Of a DNA stretch of 64,000 bases, positions 44,600 to 53,630 are shown one piece after another. Numbering within the stretch: position 1 is the stretch's first letter; each line of letters begins with the position of its first letter. Under the pieces are notes generated by a model that searched no databases, was not told where the DNA came from, and was given only the letters and a program-made list of their open reading frames with translations. The translations under genes and the position numbers were made by a program. The stretch is from assembly GCA_017640605.1 (NCBI GenBank), contig JAEPQH010000016.1:1-64000 (forward strand), in the 5' to 3' direction. Source of the DNA: Balneolaceae bacterium. Lineage in GTDB: Bacteria; Bacteroidota; Rhodothermia; Balneolales; Balneolaceae.

Positions 44600-45949
44600 G
44601 TGAAACAGTCTACATCGCGAAAAAAAGAAGAAAAGAAAGAGAGGGTTTTAGAAACCGAACATATTGAAACTGAAGTCATTTCACCTTTACGCCTGATTAA
44701 TACAGGAAAAGCCAGCGTATCTGAAAAGAAAAAAGCAATGGCCGATAAAATTTGGGATGATTTGATAGCTAATTTTTCATTTCTGGATCCCGACTCGGAC
44801 AAAGAAAACCACAGATTTGAACTGGTAGATAAAAACTACTTCGAAAAAGAGCCTGCAAAAAAAGAACTTATTCTCGAAGATGGCATGTTGTCGATCCAAA
44901 CAAATAACGAATCACTTACCGATGAGCATTTGAAGTTCACTAAGGCGGTGCAGCTTAGCCAATCGTTTGTGTTGATTATTGATCGAAAAGGCGTGATCGA
45001 ATATGCCAATCCCCATTTTCAAAAAGTATCCGGATTTACACAGGATGAATTGATTGGTAAAGAACTCGGTTTTTTGGTTTCAGATTTAGCCTCTCATGAA
45101 GAGTACGAGCAAATACTTCAGGCGGTTAAAGCCGGTGTAAGCTGGAAAGGGGAGCTGGTTAATACCAAGAAAAATGGTGAATGGTACATCTTTACGGCTA
45201 AAATTTCGCCGGTAACCATTAATGGTGGTACTTCCGTCGATTTTATCGTAGTTGGGCATGATATCACCTCATTTAGAGAAACGGAGATAAAACTTGAACA
45301 GGCTGTTCAGGAAAAATCTATTTTGCTATCTGAATTGCATCATCGAGTAAAAAATAATCTGGCCATCATTTCAGGAATCATGCAACTGCAGGCCTTTGAT
45401 GAAGGCGACGAAGAAGTAAAAACCAAATTGTTCTCGGGTGTGGGCAGAGTAAAAACCATGGCTACCATGCACGAGTTGTTGTATGAGTCGAGCAGTTTTA
45501 CCATGCTGGAATTTGGTAAAAACATCTGCAAAATTGTGGATTCGGTAGCCGAAATGTTCCAAGTTAAAGATGCTTCGCTTACTGTCAATTATGATCTGGA
45601 ACCGATTATTCTGAACATTAATCAAGCGCACCCATGTGCATTAATCATTAATGAAGTGGTAACAAATTGCTATAAAAAAGTGGCAAAGCTTGTTGATAAA
45701 AAGCCACAACTAAACATTCGCCTTATTAGTTACGGTAAAAAGGTGATGATTGAAATTAAAGACAATATTGAAAGCTTGCCGGAAGGATACACGAGCGAGA
45801 AACAACCGTTGAGTTTTCAACTTATAAAAACGCTGGTTCGCCAACTAAATGGTAAATACAATTACCTAACGGATGATTTTGGGACTCTATTTACCCTGGC
45901 ATTCGAAAAAGAGCACTTAAAAGGTACGGGTAACGCTCGGTTGTCATAA
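44600..45949 (+). CDS. PAS-domain sensor protein of the HisKA_2 type
   Basis: A 449-residue cytosolic sensor. A charged N-terminus (1-110) precedes a PAS domain (about 115-230, IIDRKGVIEYANPHFQKVSGF) and a HisKA_2 phosphoacceptor region with His248 (ELHHRVKNNLAIISGIMQLQ). The following ATPase domain is weak: an N-box-like LIINEVVTNCYKK is present, but G1 reads DNIES where DNGxG is expected, and G2 is absent. It could be a low-activity or regulatory kinase. The GTG start is supported by GGGAGA eleven bases upstream. It lies directly after the third receptor gene. Confidence 0.8.
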   Translation: MKQSTSRKKEEKKERVLETEHIETEVISPLRLINTGKASVSEKKKAMADKIWDDLIANFSFLDPDSDKENHRFELVDKNYFEKEPAKKELILEDGMLSIQTNNESLTDEHLKFTKAVQLSQSFVLIIDRKGVIEYANPHFQKVSGFTQDELIGKELGFLVSDLASHEEYEQILQAVKAGVSWKGELVNTKKNGEWYIFTAKISPVTINGGTSVDFIVVGHDITSFRETEIKLEQAVQEKSILLSELHHRVKNNLAIISGIMQLQAFDEGDEEVKTKLFSGVGRVKTMATMHELLYESSSFTMLEFGKNICKIVDSVAEMFQVKDASLTVNYDLEPIILNINQAHPCALIINEVVTNCYKKVAKLVDKKPQLNIRLISYGKKVMIEIKDNIESLPEGYTSEKQPLSFQLIKTLVRQLNGKYNYLTDDFGTLFTLAFEKEHLKGTGNARLS

Positions 45950-45972
45950 TTACCCGGAACTAGCCAAAACAA

Positions 45973-46003
45973 AGAGGCGGGTCTAACGATCCGCCTCTTT
46001 TTT
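45973..46003. terminator. Bidirectional terminator between convergent genes
   Basis: AGAGGCGG (45973-45980) pairs with CCGCCTCT (45991-45998), with a T-run after it and A-rich sequence before it. It serves the PAS kinase and the convergent PAS receptor gene. Confidence 0.9.
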
Positions 46004-46022
46004 GTTTGTAGCAACTAAAAGA

Positions 46023-47408
46023 TTAGATACTTGAATAATTGCTTATAAGCTGTTCGTTCAAACTCTCGTATTTGTGAAATAGTATGGTATTCTCGCTCAT
46101 CATTGCGCGTACCGTTTGTAAGTGCTTTTCGGCAGAATCTATTTCGATGCGTAGCTGCTCGAATGTATCGTTAAATTTTAAATCGGAAGTGCTTAATCGG
46201 GATATTTCAACTTTACCTGTTATGTATATATACCGCAAAACGGTTAAAAACTGCTCGATATTTTGAAGCTTACTTAACAATTCTACTTGCTTATTGGGGA
46301 TCTTACAAATCGCTGTATACACACGTTTCAAGCGTGGAACAAACGCATTATTTAGCAATTGAACGGCCTCTTTTTGGTCTATTAGCTGACTATCTACCGT
46401 GTGAGTATTCTTCAATTCGTGCAAATACTTTCGAGTCATCTCAACTTGTAGCTCTGAGGATATGATATCAAAGCTAAGATCTGAGAATATAAGGTGCAGA
46501 TTATGTAAGCTTGAGATTAAATCGCTTAAGCTTTTTTCACCTTTCTTAGTTTGTTGCCCCATCGTTTCAGATACCACAAACAAAGACTGATTATCGCGAT
46601 CCAGTTTAGACGACTGCAATCGGGCATTTTGGGAAATAGCCTGAATATTTTTTGACAGATCGAGCAGTAAATTGGAATGTTGGTCTAATTGGGTATGAAT
46701 ATGATGGAGTTGATGGGTGTAAGTAACAAATTCTGAGAGAATCAGGCTTACCATTTCTAACGATTCCAGCGAGAATTTTTTATGATTCTGAAATTTCAGC
46801 CGATCTTTTTGGGGTAGATGCTTATCCCGATTGAGAATTTCCTGCAATAATGCAAAACGCATAAACTGTTCGTAGGTATCGTAGCCCAAATCCTTGAGTA
46901 ATTGGAGCATGTATTCGGTCGATTTTTGTACTACTTTTTCTCGTGGTAAAGTTTGCTCGAGTTCTCGTTCGTAAGAAAGTGTTTTTCTATAGATGTCTTT
47001 TACAATTTCAAAAATTGGGCTTCCCGGTTTTAGTCGAATGGATAGGTAGCCGCCTTTACATGGAAAAACCAATGCAGTTACCCAATAATAGGAGCCATCT
47101 TTAGCTAAGTTTTTTACATAAACAGCTACCGATTGATTAGCCTTTAAATGATCCCACATCACCTTAAATGCTGCTTTTGGCATATCGGGATGTCGTATGA
47201 GGTTGTGATATTGTCCTAATATCTCATCCGGTGCATATTTTGCTACTCGTAAAAAAACATCGTTCGCAAATTGTATAGCAGATTGATGATCAGTAACCGA
47301 AAAAAAAAGCTCATTGTAATGGAATGAACTTTCGATATTAACTGGGGTAGGGCGGACTAATTGATTGGAATTGACCTGATCCGCTTCGTTAGATGGTGAT
47401 TTGCCCAT
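46023..47408 (-). CDS. Aer-like PAS protein with helical tail but no receptor hairpin
   Basis: A 461-residue cytosolic protein. The N-terminal PAS domain (about 25-140) closely follows the Aer pattern: NLIRHPDMPKAAFKVMW, then VKNLAKDGSYYWVTALV. Such domains usually bind FAD and sense redox state. The rest (about 150-460) is long helices, yet the conserved chemoreceptor tip (normally [16 protein letters not shown]) is absent and no membrane segment is present. It thus looks like a receptor-related sensor that cannot contact CheA in the usual way. A sigma-28-type promoter on the minus strand precedes it. Confidence 0.7.
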   Translation of the reverse strand: MGKSPSNEADQVNSNQLVRPTPVNIESSFHYNELFFSVTDHQSAIQFANDVFLRVAKYAPDEILGQYHNLIRHPDMPKAAFKVMWDHLKANQSVAVYVKNLAKDGSYYWVTALVFPCKGGYLSIRLKPGSPIFEIVKDIYRKTLSYERELEQTLPREKVVQKSTEYMLQLLKDLGYDTYEQFMRFALLQEILNRDKHLPQKDRLKFQNHKKFSLESLEMVSLILSEFVTYTHQLHHIHTQLDQHSNLLLDLSKNIQAISQNARLQSSKLDRDNQSLFVVSETMGQQTKKGEKSLSDLISSLHNLHLIFSDLSFDIISSELQVEMTRKYLHELKNTHTVDSQLIDQKEAVQLLNNAFVPRLKRVYTAICKIPNKQVELLSKLQNIEQFLTVLRYIYITGKVEISRLSTSDLKFNDTFEQLRIEIDSAEKHLQTVRAMMSENTILFHKYESLNEQLISNYSSI

Positions 47409-47442
47409 AAGGTTCTCCGAAAAAGTGTTAGTATTACATCAC

Positions 47443-47469
47443 TTATCGGAGAACTGAAAAACAACTTAA
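47443..47469 (-). promoter_or_regulatory. Sigma-28-type promoter for the Aer-like PAS gene
   Basis: On the minus strand, TTAAGTTG, 11 bases, TCCGATAA, ending 35 bases before the start codon. Confidence 0.6.
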
Positions 47470-47494
47470 GTATCTATTTATATCTTGATAAGGC

Positions 47495-48529
47495 TTAAGG
47501 AAAGCAGATGGTGAACGAAATTCTGCCATTCTCACCATTTTCGGTTTGGAAGATTGTGCCCCCAAACTGACTGGCGTAAAGTAGTGCCATAGTTAAGCCA
47601 ATACCCAAGTTATTCGCTTTTGAAGTAACAAAGGGATGGAATAAATGTGCCCGAATTTCCTCGGCAATAGGTGCACCTTCGTTAGAAATTCGAATGCTTT
47701 TATTGGACAGCTGCGAAACGGTGACCGGACTCCCATCGGTACTGTAAGAAAGAGCGTTGGAGAGTAGAATCCATAGTACTTTTTCTAAACTGTCTTTTGT
47801 GGCAGAAAACGGTTCTGCATCCGTAGTTTTCAGAAACTGAACCCGAGTGCGCAGTTCTTCGGGAATATCCAACAACACTCTGTTAAGTACACTTGTTAAG
47901 CCTACCGATTCTAGTTTTGAGACATCAAACTTTGAAGGAATGTGGTAAAAATATTCCAGCTCATCCATGATGTCGGCCAGATGATTTACTCCCTCATCAA
48001 CTTTTAGAGCACGCTTTATCGTGTGATCATCTTTTGTTTCGGTCATCAACAAATCCAGATAACCGGAAATACCTGTTAACGGCGAACGGAAACGATGTAG
48101 CATTACAGCGATCATGTGTTTCCAGCGATCTAGGGTAATAGCATCAGGAACCGAAGAATGGGCTTTTAGTTCTACTTTATCATACACTTCGTTGCCGGCC
48201 GTAAAAGAATCGGTACTCATCAAATACCACTGATTATTAAAGAAAACCGTGGGCTGATCTTCAAGTACACGTTCATTAGGTTGAAGTATTTGGTGAATCT
48301 CTCTATCAATGGCTACTGAGGCGTCGATGCCCTCGCGCGCAGCTTCATTTAACGTATATACACGCTGAGATCCGTTTTTAACAATAAAAACCGGATAGGA
48401 AATATCCTCGATTAGCGTCGTTATCACATCCATATATACTAAGTCTGAACCTGCCGAATAGTAACTATCAATTTGATCAAATTCATTAATTGGTTTCATA
48501 TCAAACTGAATAGACGGTAGTTGTTTCAT
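47495..48529 (-). CDS. Histidine kinase, FlrB-like by position
   Basis: A 344-residue cytosolic kinase. A PAS-like N-terminal region (about 30-130) is followed by HisKA with the histidine in MLHRFRSPLTGISGYLDLL and an ATPase domain. In the latter the N box (LWILLSNALSYST) and G2 (NNLGIGLTMALLYASQFGG) are intact, but G1 reads SNEGAPI. It is divergent from flgB and has a sigma-28-type promoter, while flgB has a sigma-54-type element. In Vibrio and Pseudomonas a kinase of this kind (FlrB/FleS) controls the sigma-54 flagellar regulator. A similar role is inferred; no FlrC-type regulator is adjacent. Confidence 0.75.
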   Translation of the reverse strand: MKQLPSIQFDMKPINEFDQIDSYYSAGSDLVYMDVITTLIEDISYPVFIVKNGSQRVYTLNEAAREGIDASVAIDREIHQILQPNERVLEDQPTVFFNNQWYLMSTDSFTAGNEVYDKVELKAHSSVPDAITLDRWKHMIAVMLHRFRSPLTGISGYLDLLMTETKDDHTIKRALKVDEGVNHLADIMDELEYFYHIPSKFDVSKLESVGLTSVLNRVLLDIPEELRTRVQFLKTTDAEPFSATKDSLEKVLWILLSNALSYSTDGSPVTVSQLSNKSIRISNEGAPIAEEIRAHLFHPFVTSKANNLGIGLTMALLYASQFGGTIFQTENGENGRISFTICFP

Positions 48530-48564
48530 ATCTATAATTGTGCCGTTTTAATTGGATATCTCAA

Positions 48565-48591
48565 TTATCAGCGTATACAATCTTTTCCTTA
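48565..48591 (-). promoter_or_regulatory. Sigma-28-type promoter for the FlrB-like kinase
   Basis: On the minus strand, TAAGGAAA, 11 bases, GCTGATAA, 36 bases before the start codon. One mismatch in the -10. Confidence 0.6.
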
Positions 48592-48696
48592 AGCGAATTT
48601 GAAGAAGTGGAAAAATTTACCTGAGAGAGGATAATTCTCCCTTTGCAGCTCTGCGCTAACTATTTGCCTACGCTTGATACAGGCTTACAAACAGTA

Positions 48697-48711
48697 TGGC
48701 ACAACTATTGT
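48697..48711 (+). promoter_or_regulatory. Sigma-54-type -24/-12 promoter of the flagellar operon
   Basis: TGGCAC, 5 bases, TTGT (consensus TGGCAC-N5-TTGC; a single mismatch). It predicts a start site near 48722 and a leader of about 22 bases before flgB. Confidence 0.6.
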
Positions 48712-48743
48712 GTGTGGGAGAAAAAAACAATCAACCGAGCCTT

Positions 48744-49088
48744 ATGAATCTTATCGACAGCAACCATAGCGATTTGTTAGCAAAAACGATGGACGCCTAC
48801 TCGTTGAGGCAGAAAATCACTGCAACTAACATAGCCAACGCTGATACGCCGGGTTATAAGCGTCATGAAGTTCACTTCGAAGACGCCTTAAACGAAGCCA
48901 TGGCGAATTCCGGTACCGGCGGTGCTAAAGAGGTTAATCCTTCTATCGTAGAAACCGATGGTAACGTAATTATCGAAGATGAACTCATCGAGCAGGCTGA
49001 TACTCAGTTACGATTTCAATTAGTGACCAAAGCATTACGCCATCATTATAGTATGGTGCGAAACGGAATCACCGGAACCAATCGCTAA
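48744..49088 (+). CDS. flgB: Flagellar basal-body proximal rod protein
   Basis: FlgB is one of the rod proteins joining the MS ring to the hook. The 114-residue product starts at ATG 48744 (MNLIDSNHSDLLAKTMDAY), a usual FlgB beginning. The earlier ATG at 48696 lies on the sigma-54-type promoter and is rejected. The rod signature TATNIANADTPGYKRHEVHFEDAL and the C-terminal helix (RFQLVTKALRHHYSMVRNGI) are clear. First gene of a 13-gene flagellar operon. Confidence 0.95.
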   Translation: MNLIDSNHSDLLAKTMDAYSLRQKITATNIANADTPGYKRHEVHFEDALNEAMANSGTGGAKEVNPSIVETDGNVIIEDELIEQADTQLRFQLVTKALRHHYSMVRNGITGTNR

Positions 49089-49108
49089 TCATAACTAGCC
49101 AGTAAATC

Positions 49109-49603
49109 ATGTTACCAGATCGACTTTCATCAACATTTAAAACCGCAGCTCAGGGCCTTGCACTTCAACGCGAGCGCATAGCGGTGGCATCACAAAATAT
49201 TGCGAATGCCCGTACTTCTGCCCCTGCCGGTTCTGATAATGTTTATCGGCCAAGAGAAGTGGTAACTCAAGCCCCACAGACACAACAATTTTTAGACATA
49301 CTGGAAGGGGCCGCATCAGGGCTAAAAACCACGAATAAACAGCACATGAGATCTGCCGACGGTTTAGTTGGGCAGAAGCGTGGCGGGCTTGGACCGGGAT
49401 TTGAAGTAGTTGAAATCAACAAATTTCGGTACGAGTATGATCCTAATCACCCCGATGCAGATGAAAATGGAATGGTGAAATATCCGGACATCGACATGGT
49501 GAAAGAAATGGCAGTGATGGTGAGCGCCAATCGACTGTACGAGGCAAATCTAAGCAGCATCGAAGCTGAAAAAGAACTTTTAAAACGATCGTTAGAGATT
49601 TAA
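49109..49603 (+). CDS. flgC: Flagellar basal-body rod protein
   Basis: FlgC is a proximal rod subunit. The 164-residue protein has the N-terminal rod motif (ERIAVASQNIANARTSAP) and the C-terminal helix (PDIDMVKEMAVMVSANRLYEANLSSIEAEKELLKRSL) expected of the family. The normal FlgC contains a short loop in the middle, as here. It lies 20 bases after flgB. Confidence 0.95.
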   Translation: MLPDRLSSTFKTAAQGLALQRERIAVASQNIANARTSAPAGSDNVYRPREVVTQAPQTQQFLDILEGAASGLKTTNKQHMRSADGLVGQKRGGLGPGFEVVEINKFRYEYDPNHPDADENGMVKYPDIDMVKEMAVMVSANRLYEANLSSIEAEKELLKRSLEI

Positions 49604-49607
49604 TACT

Positions 49608-49835
49608 ATGAGTACTATTAATCCAATTTTAAATCAACAAACACAAATGCTTGCGCAAAATAGTGCGCTACGCAAAGCAGCTGCTGCACCACAACCTCCA
49701 CGGCTTACTGCTGATGAAAACTCCTTAATTAAGGAAAAATTTACAGCACCAAAGCCAATGCAGTCGTACTCGATGGATGGCAGAATGAACGAACAACAAA
49801 TGGTGCGTGGCTCGCATTTCGACGCCCGCGTTTAA
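49608..49835 (+). CDS. Small unknown protein between flgC and fliE
   Basis: A 75-residue protein, not recognised. It is polar and Ala/Gln/Pro-rich (KAAAAPQPPRL), probably unstructured, and lacks a signal peptide or membrane segment. It follows flgC by 4 bases and precedes fliE by 15, so it is cotranscribed with rod genes. It could be a small rod-associated or export-related protein; nothing in the sequence fixes the role. Confidence 0.6.
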   Translation: MSTINPILNQQTQMLAQNSALRKAAAAPQPPRLTADENSLIKEKFTAPKPMQSYSMDGRMNEQQMVRGSHFDARV

Positions 49836-49850
49836 CAAGGAGAACTCATT

Positions 49851-50159
49851 ATGGCAACCCCGGAAATTTCAGGATTAGGCTTACCACAAGATGTAGAACT
49901 ACGTCCGCGCCACTACGAAATTAGTGCCGGAGATATCGACAATTCTTTTGGCGATATGCTTACTGATGCCATTCAAAGTGTGGATGATACGATGAAATCA
50001 TCGGAAGCGAGCGTACAAGATTTTGTGAGCGGAAAAACCGACAACATCCACGATGTAATGATTTCGATGCAGCAAGCACAGCTGAGCTTTCAAATGATGG
50101 TTGAAGTGCGCAACAAAATGGTAGAAACCTACCAGGAATTAAGCAGAATGCAGATCTGA
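49851..50159 (+). CDS. fliE: Flagellar MS-ring to rod adaptor
   Basis: FliE connects the FliF ring to the rod and is needed early for export. At 102 residues it has the typical length. The C-terminal helix carries the family pattern (DIHDVMISMQQAQLSFQMMVEVRNKMVETYQELSRMQ). An AAGGAGA ribosome-binding site precedes the ATG. It lies in the usual order flgB-flgC-fliE-fliF. Confidence 0.94.
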   Translation: MATPEISGLGLPQDVELRPRHYEISAGDIDNSFGDMLTDAIQSVDDTMKSSEASVQDFVSGKTDNIHDVMISMQQAQLSFQMMVEVRNKMVETYQELSRMQI

Positions 50160-50170
50160 CCTAACTAGCT

Positions 50171-51841
50171 ATGAACAAGTACTTTCAACTCTTTCAGGAT
50201 TTTTTCGGCCCATTAAGCAACGCACAACGCATGATGTTCATCGGGTTGTTCGTGGTAATTTTGGGGATGATCGGCGGCCTTTTTTATTGGTCGCAACAAG
50301 AAGACCAAATGTTGCTCTTCGGTGGGCTGGAATCTGAAGCGGCACAAGAAATTGTTACCGAATTAGAAACACGTGGCATAAAATACAGCTTGCAAGATGG
50401 CGGGCGTTCGATTTATGTGCCCAGCGACCGAGTGCACGAGTTGAGACTTGATTTAGCTCCAATGGGTGGAGGATTTACCGACATTCAAGGCTATGAGTTA
50501 TTTGATACCAATGCCTTGGGTATGACGGATTTTATGCAAGAAGTAAATAAAAAGAGAGCATTGGAAGGCGAATTGGCTCGTTCCATCAATAGTTTGGAGC
50601 AAGTTGAAAGTTCACGATTACATATTGTGCTACCGGAACGATCTCCGTTTGATGAAACCACCATTCAAGCATCCGCATCAGTGATATTAAATCTGAAAGC
50701 GAACCGAAGTCTTACTCCCGATCAGATTGAAGGGATAACAGCCTTAATTGCAGGTAGTGTTGAAGAGCTAGAGCCAACCAACATCACGATTTTAGATCAG
50801 GCCGGTAATCGCCTCACCGACGAAATTGATTACGAATCTGAGTTTACGATGGGAACCACCCAGATGCAGCTACGCCAGAAAACAGAAGCTTACCTCACTG
50901 ATCGCGGCCAAAGTATGCTGGATCGTGTGTTAGGAGCAGGAAACAGTATTTTACGCGTTTCTGTAGAGCACAGTTTTGATCGAATTACCCGAGAGTCGGA
51001 TTTGATCGACCCGGATAGCCGTACCGTTATTTCGGAAGAAAAAAGAGAACAAACCAATAACGATCAACAGAGAGAACCTGTACCTATTGATAATTTGACG
51101 CCTATAGATCGTCGACAAGATGCCATTGTTGTGCAGGCCAACGACAACAGTAATGTTATCGAAACTCGAAACTACGAAGTAAATAGAACTCGAGAGGTTT
51201 ACGAAAAGGGAGAAGGGGAAATCAATCGAATAACTGCATCTGTGCTGCTAAACTATAAGCAGGTTAAAACGGTAAATGAAGAAGGCGAAGAAATGATCGA
51301 CTTCGAACCCTATTCGCCCGAAGAGGTTCAGCAATTTCGCGAAGCCGTAGAGCTTGCCATTGGAGTTAAGCCCGAACGAGGTGATTTACTCACTATTAAT
51401 CAGTCTGAATTCTTTACCACGCAGTATGTAAGTGGAAATGCGTTTATGGCAACCCAGCCTGTGTATTCTACCGATATTATCCGTTGGGTGGTAATTGGGA
51501 TTACTTTCGGTGTGATTCTGTTCTTGATCAATGGCATCAGAAAGAAAATGAGCATCGAAACAGAAATGGCGGTGAACTCAAACTTCCAGGGCAATACAGA
51601 ACTACCGGCGGGTGCTACGATGCAATCATTACCAGCCGGCGCGCAAGGTGGAGCCGCCATGCTTGAACCGGCTTTTGATGAAGATGGTAATCCGATTGAG
51701 CCGACTTTCCCGGCGGAAGCGGAAGCACCTGCCGAGCCTGAGGCTACCTACAACAAAGATGAAATCAAAGAATTTGTTGAGCTTAAACCAGCAATGGCAG
51801 CTCAAATATTGCGCGCGATGATGTCGCCGGATGAAGACTAA
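50171..51841 (+). CDS. fliF: Flagellar MS-ring protein
   Basis: FliF forms the membrane ring on which the motor is built. The 556-residue protein has TM1 (about 22-42), two ring-building domains of the YscJ/FliF type (about 45-220, LRLDLAPMGGGFTDIQGYELFD, and ARSINSLEQVESSRLHIVLPERSPF), a long periplasmic region, TM2 (about 438-457) and a cytoplasmic tail. The end of the tail (KDEIKEFVELKPAMAAQILRAM) is the FliG-binding segment. All parts are present. Confidence 0.96.
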   Translation: MNKYFQLFQDFFGPLSNAQRMMFIGLFVVILGMIGGLFYWSQQEDQMLLFGGLESEAAQEIVTELETRGIKYSLQDGGRSIYVPSDRVHELRLDLAPMGGGFTDIQGYELFDTNALGMTDFMQEVNKKRALEGELARSINSLEQVESSRLHIVLPERSPFDETTIQASASVILNLKANRSLTPDQIEGITALIAGSVEELEPTNITILDQAGNRLTDEIDYESEFTMGTTQMQLRQKTEAYLTDRGQSMLDRVLGAGNSILRVSVEHSFDRITRESDLIDPDSRTVISEEKREQTNNDQQREPVPIDNLTPIDRRQDAIVVQANDNSNVIETRNYEVNRTREVYEKGEGEINRITASVLLNYKQVKTVNEEGEEMIDFEPYSPEEVQQFREAVELAIGVKPERGDLLTINQSEFFTTQYVSGNAFMATQPVYSTDIIRWVVIGITFGVILFLINGIRKKMSIETEMAVNSNFQGNTELPAGATMQSLPAGAQGGAAMLEPAFDEDGNPIEPTFPAEAEAPAEPEATYNKDEIKEFVELKPAMAAQILRAMMSPDED

Positions 51842-51858
51842 CTATCTATTTTTTAAAC

Positions 51859-52899
51859 ATGAGCGAAGAAGCAACAGCAACCGCCGAAGCAACCGATAAA
51901 GCAGAATTGAATCTGACCGGGCCACAAAAAGCCGCCATTCTCATTATGAGCGTTGGCACAAAGTCGGCCACGGAAATGATGAAATCGCTGACGGAAAAAG
52001 AAATTGAGCAGATAACGCTCGAAATCGCACGAATGAAGAATATTCGTCCTGAAATGGTAGATGCCGTTTTGCAGGAATATTACACACTGATGGAAGTAAA
52101 ACAGTATGTAATAAATGGCGGTATGGATTACGCCCAACAGCTGTTAAATGAGTTGGGTGGCGATTCCGAGAAAATGATGAAAAAGCTGCGAGCTCAATCG
52201 GGTAGTACTGTATTTAAAGAGTTCCAGGAAACTAAGACTACTCAGATTGCTGATTTCATCCGGGGCGAACATCCACAGGTTGCAGCGTTAATTTTCTCAC
52301 AATTACGTGTTGAAAAAACAGCGGAAATACTGGCCTTACTCGACAAAGAAATGCAGGGAGAAATAACCTATCGTCTTGCCATGATGGAAACCATTTCGCC
52401 GGATGTTATTGATGAAATAGAAGAAGTGATTAAAGAGCACATGGGCGGAATGGATAATTTGGGCGATCGCGTGAAGAGCGGTACAAGTATTGTGGCTCAG
52501 ATTTTGAACGGTGCCGATGTGAAGGTAGAAAAAAACGTACTCGAAGCCATCGACGAACGCGACCCGGAAGTTGCGCAGGAAATCAAAGAGCAGATGTTCC
52601 TATTCGAAGATATCGCACACTTCGACGACAAAACTATTCAAATCGTTATCAACGAGCTCGACAAACAGGATATGGTACTTGGTTTAAAAGGTGTGGTTGA
52701 TGAAATCACCTCCAAATTCCTAAGCAACATGTCTTCAAGAGCGGCAGATATGTTACGTGAGGATATGGACGCACTAGGACCTGTTCCGCTGAAAGAAGTG
52801 AAAGATGCGCAGAACCGAATCATCAAGAAAATCAAGGCCCTTGAGGATGCCGGACAAATTAGTACTCGTCAGGCCGGTGAAGAAGAGGTTGTGGAGTAA
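51859..52899 (+). CDS. fliG: Flagellar motor switch protein FliG
   Basis: FliG sits under the MS ring and receives torque from MotA. The 346-residue protein has the N-terminal FliF-binding domain, the middle domain with the EHPQ motif (137-140), and the C-terminal domain carrying the charged torque helix (KFLSNMSSRAADMLREDMD). Length and domain order are normal. It lies 17 bases after fliF. Confidence 0.97.
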   Translation: MSEEATATAEATDKAELNLTGPQKAAILIMSVGTKSATEMMKSLTEKEIEQITLEIARMKNIRPEMVDAVLQEYYTLMEVKQYVINGGMDYAQQLLNELGGDSEKMMKKLRAQSGSTVFKEFQETKTTQIADFIRGEHPQVAALIFSQLRVEKTAEILALLDKEMQGEITYRLAMMETISPDVIDEIEEVIKEHMGGMDNLGDRVKSGTSIVAQILNGADVKVEKNVLEAIDERDPEVAQEIKEQMFLFEDIAHFDDKTIQIVINELDKQDMVLGLKGVVDEITSKFLSNMSSRAADMLREDMDALGPVPLKEVKDAQNRIIKKIKALEDAGQISTRQAGEEEVVE

Positions 52900-52901
52900 C
52901 G

Positions 52902-53627
52902 ATGAAAACTCAGCGCGTACTTGACGAAAATCAGATTAACTGGTACAAAAACGACAGTACCCGACTGAATTACAAAATGTTATTCGGTGAGGAGCAGGAA
53001 TCAGAAGTGATCACTGCTGAAGAACGAGTCCCCAGGGAATACTCGGAGCCTGTTTCACCGAATGCCGAAGAACTTGTGAAAAAAGCGCAGGAAGATCGTG
53101 ATCAGAAATGGAAAATTAAGGTAGAAAAAACCAGATCTGAAGCACATCAGGCAGGGTACGAGGAAGGATATAAGGCTGGTTTTGAGCAAGCACAACAAGA
53201 AATAGAAGAAAAACTAATGGTTGTGCAACAGATGATAGAGCAAGGGCAAAACGAATGGAAAAAACGTCAAGAGTTGATCGATCCCGGTGTACTCGATCTT
53301 GCTTTCGAAATAGCGGAAGCAATAATTGGAGTACCCATCGAACATCCTGATCTCCGTAATACATTGGAGTTATCTCTAGGACCTTTGTTGGAACGCATCG
53401 ACAACCAGTCGAAACCTGTACTTTTAGTAGCCGAAAGCGACTATGAGTACATTCTGAAACTAAAAGAAGAATATGCCCCCGAAACTTTCGTGAAAATAAG
53501 AGTTTCTGAGGATTGCCAACCCGGTGAATTCCACTTCGAATCTACACAGGAAGTTGTAGTAAAAAATGTGAAGCAATCCCTAAAGGATTTTAGGAAAAAT
53601 ATACCGGTTCCCACCTGGAAGGATTAA
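52902..53627 (+). CDS. fliH: Flagellar export ATPase regulator
   Basis: FliH binds and restrains the ATPase FliI and links it to the switch. The 241-residue protein has a glycine-repeat helix (EGYKAGFEQAQQE, about 87-99) in a long coiled coil, and a C-terminal domain resembling the V-ATPase E subunit (about 125-240, LAFEIAEAIIG). It starts 2 bases after the fliG stop. Confidence 0.88.
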   Translation: MKTQRVLDENQINWYKNDSTRLNYKMLFGEEQESEVITAEERVPREYSEPVSPNAEELVKKAQEDRDQKWKIKVEKTRSEAHQAGYEEGYKAGFEQAQQEIEEKLMVVQQMIEQGQNEWKKRQELIDPGVLDLAFEIAEAIIGVPIEHPDLRNTLELSLGPLLERIDNQSKPVLLVAESDYEYILKLKEEYAPETFVKIRVSEDCQPGEFHFESTQEVVVKNVKQSLKDFRKNIPVPTWKD

Positions 53628-53630
53628 GCC

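Noticed and set aside
48696..48743. Longer flgB start at ATG 48696
   Set aside because: It overlaps the sigma-54-type -24 element, and the extra 16 residues have no match to the FlgB pattern.
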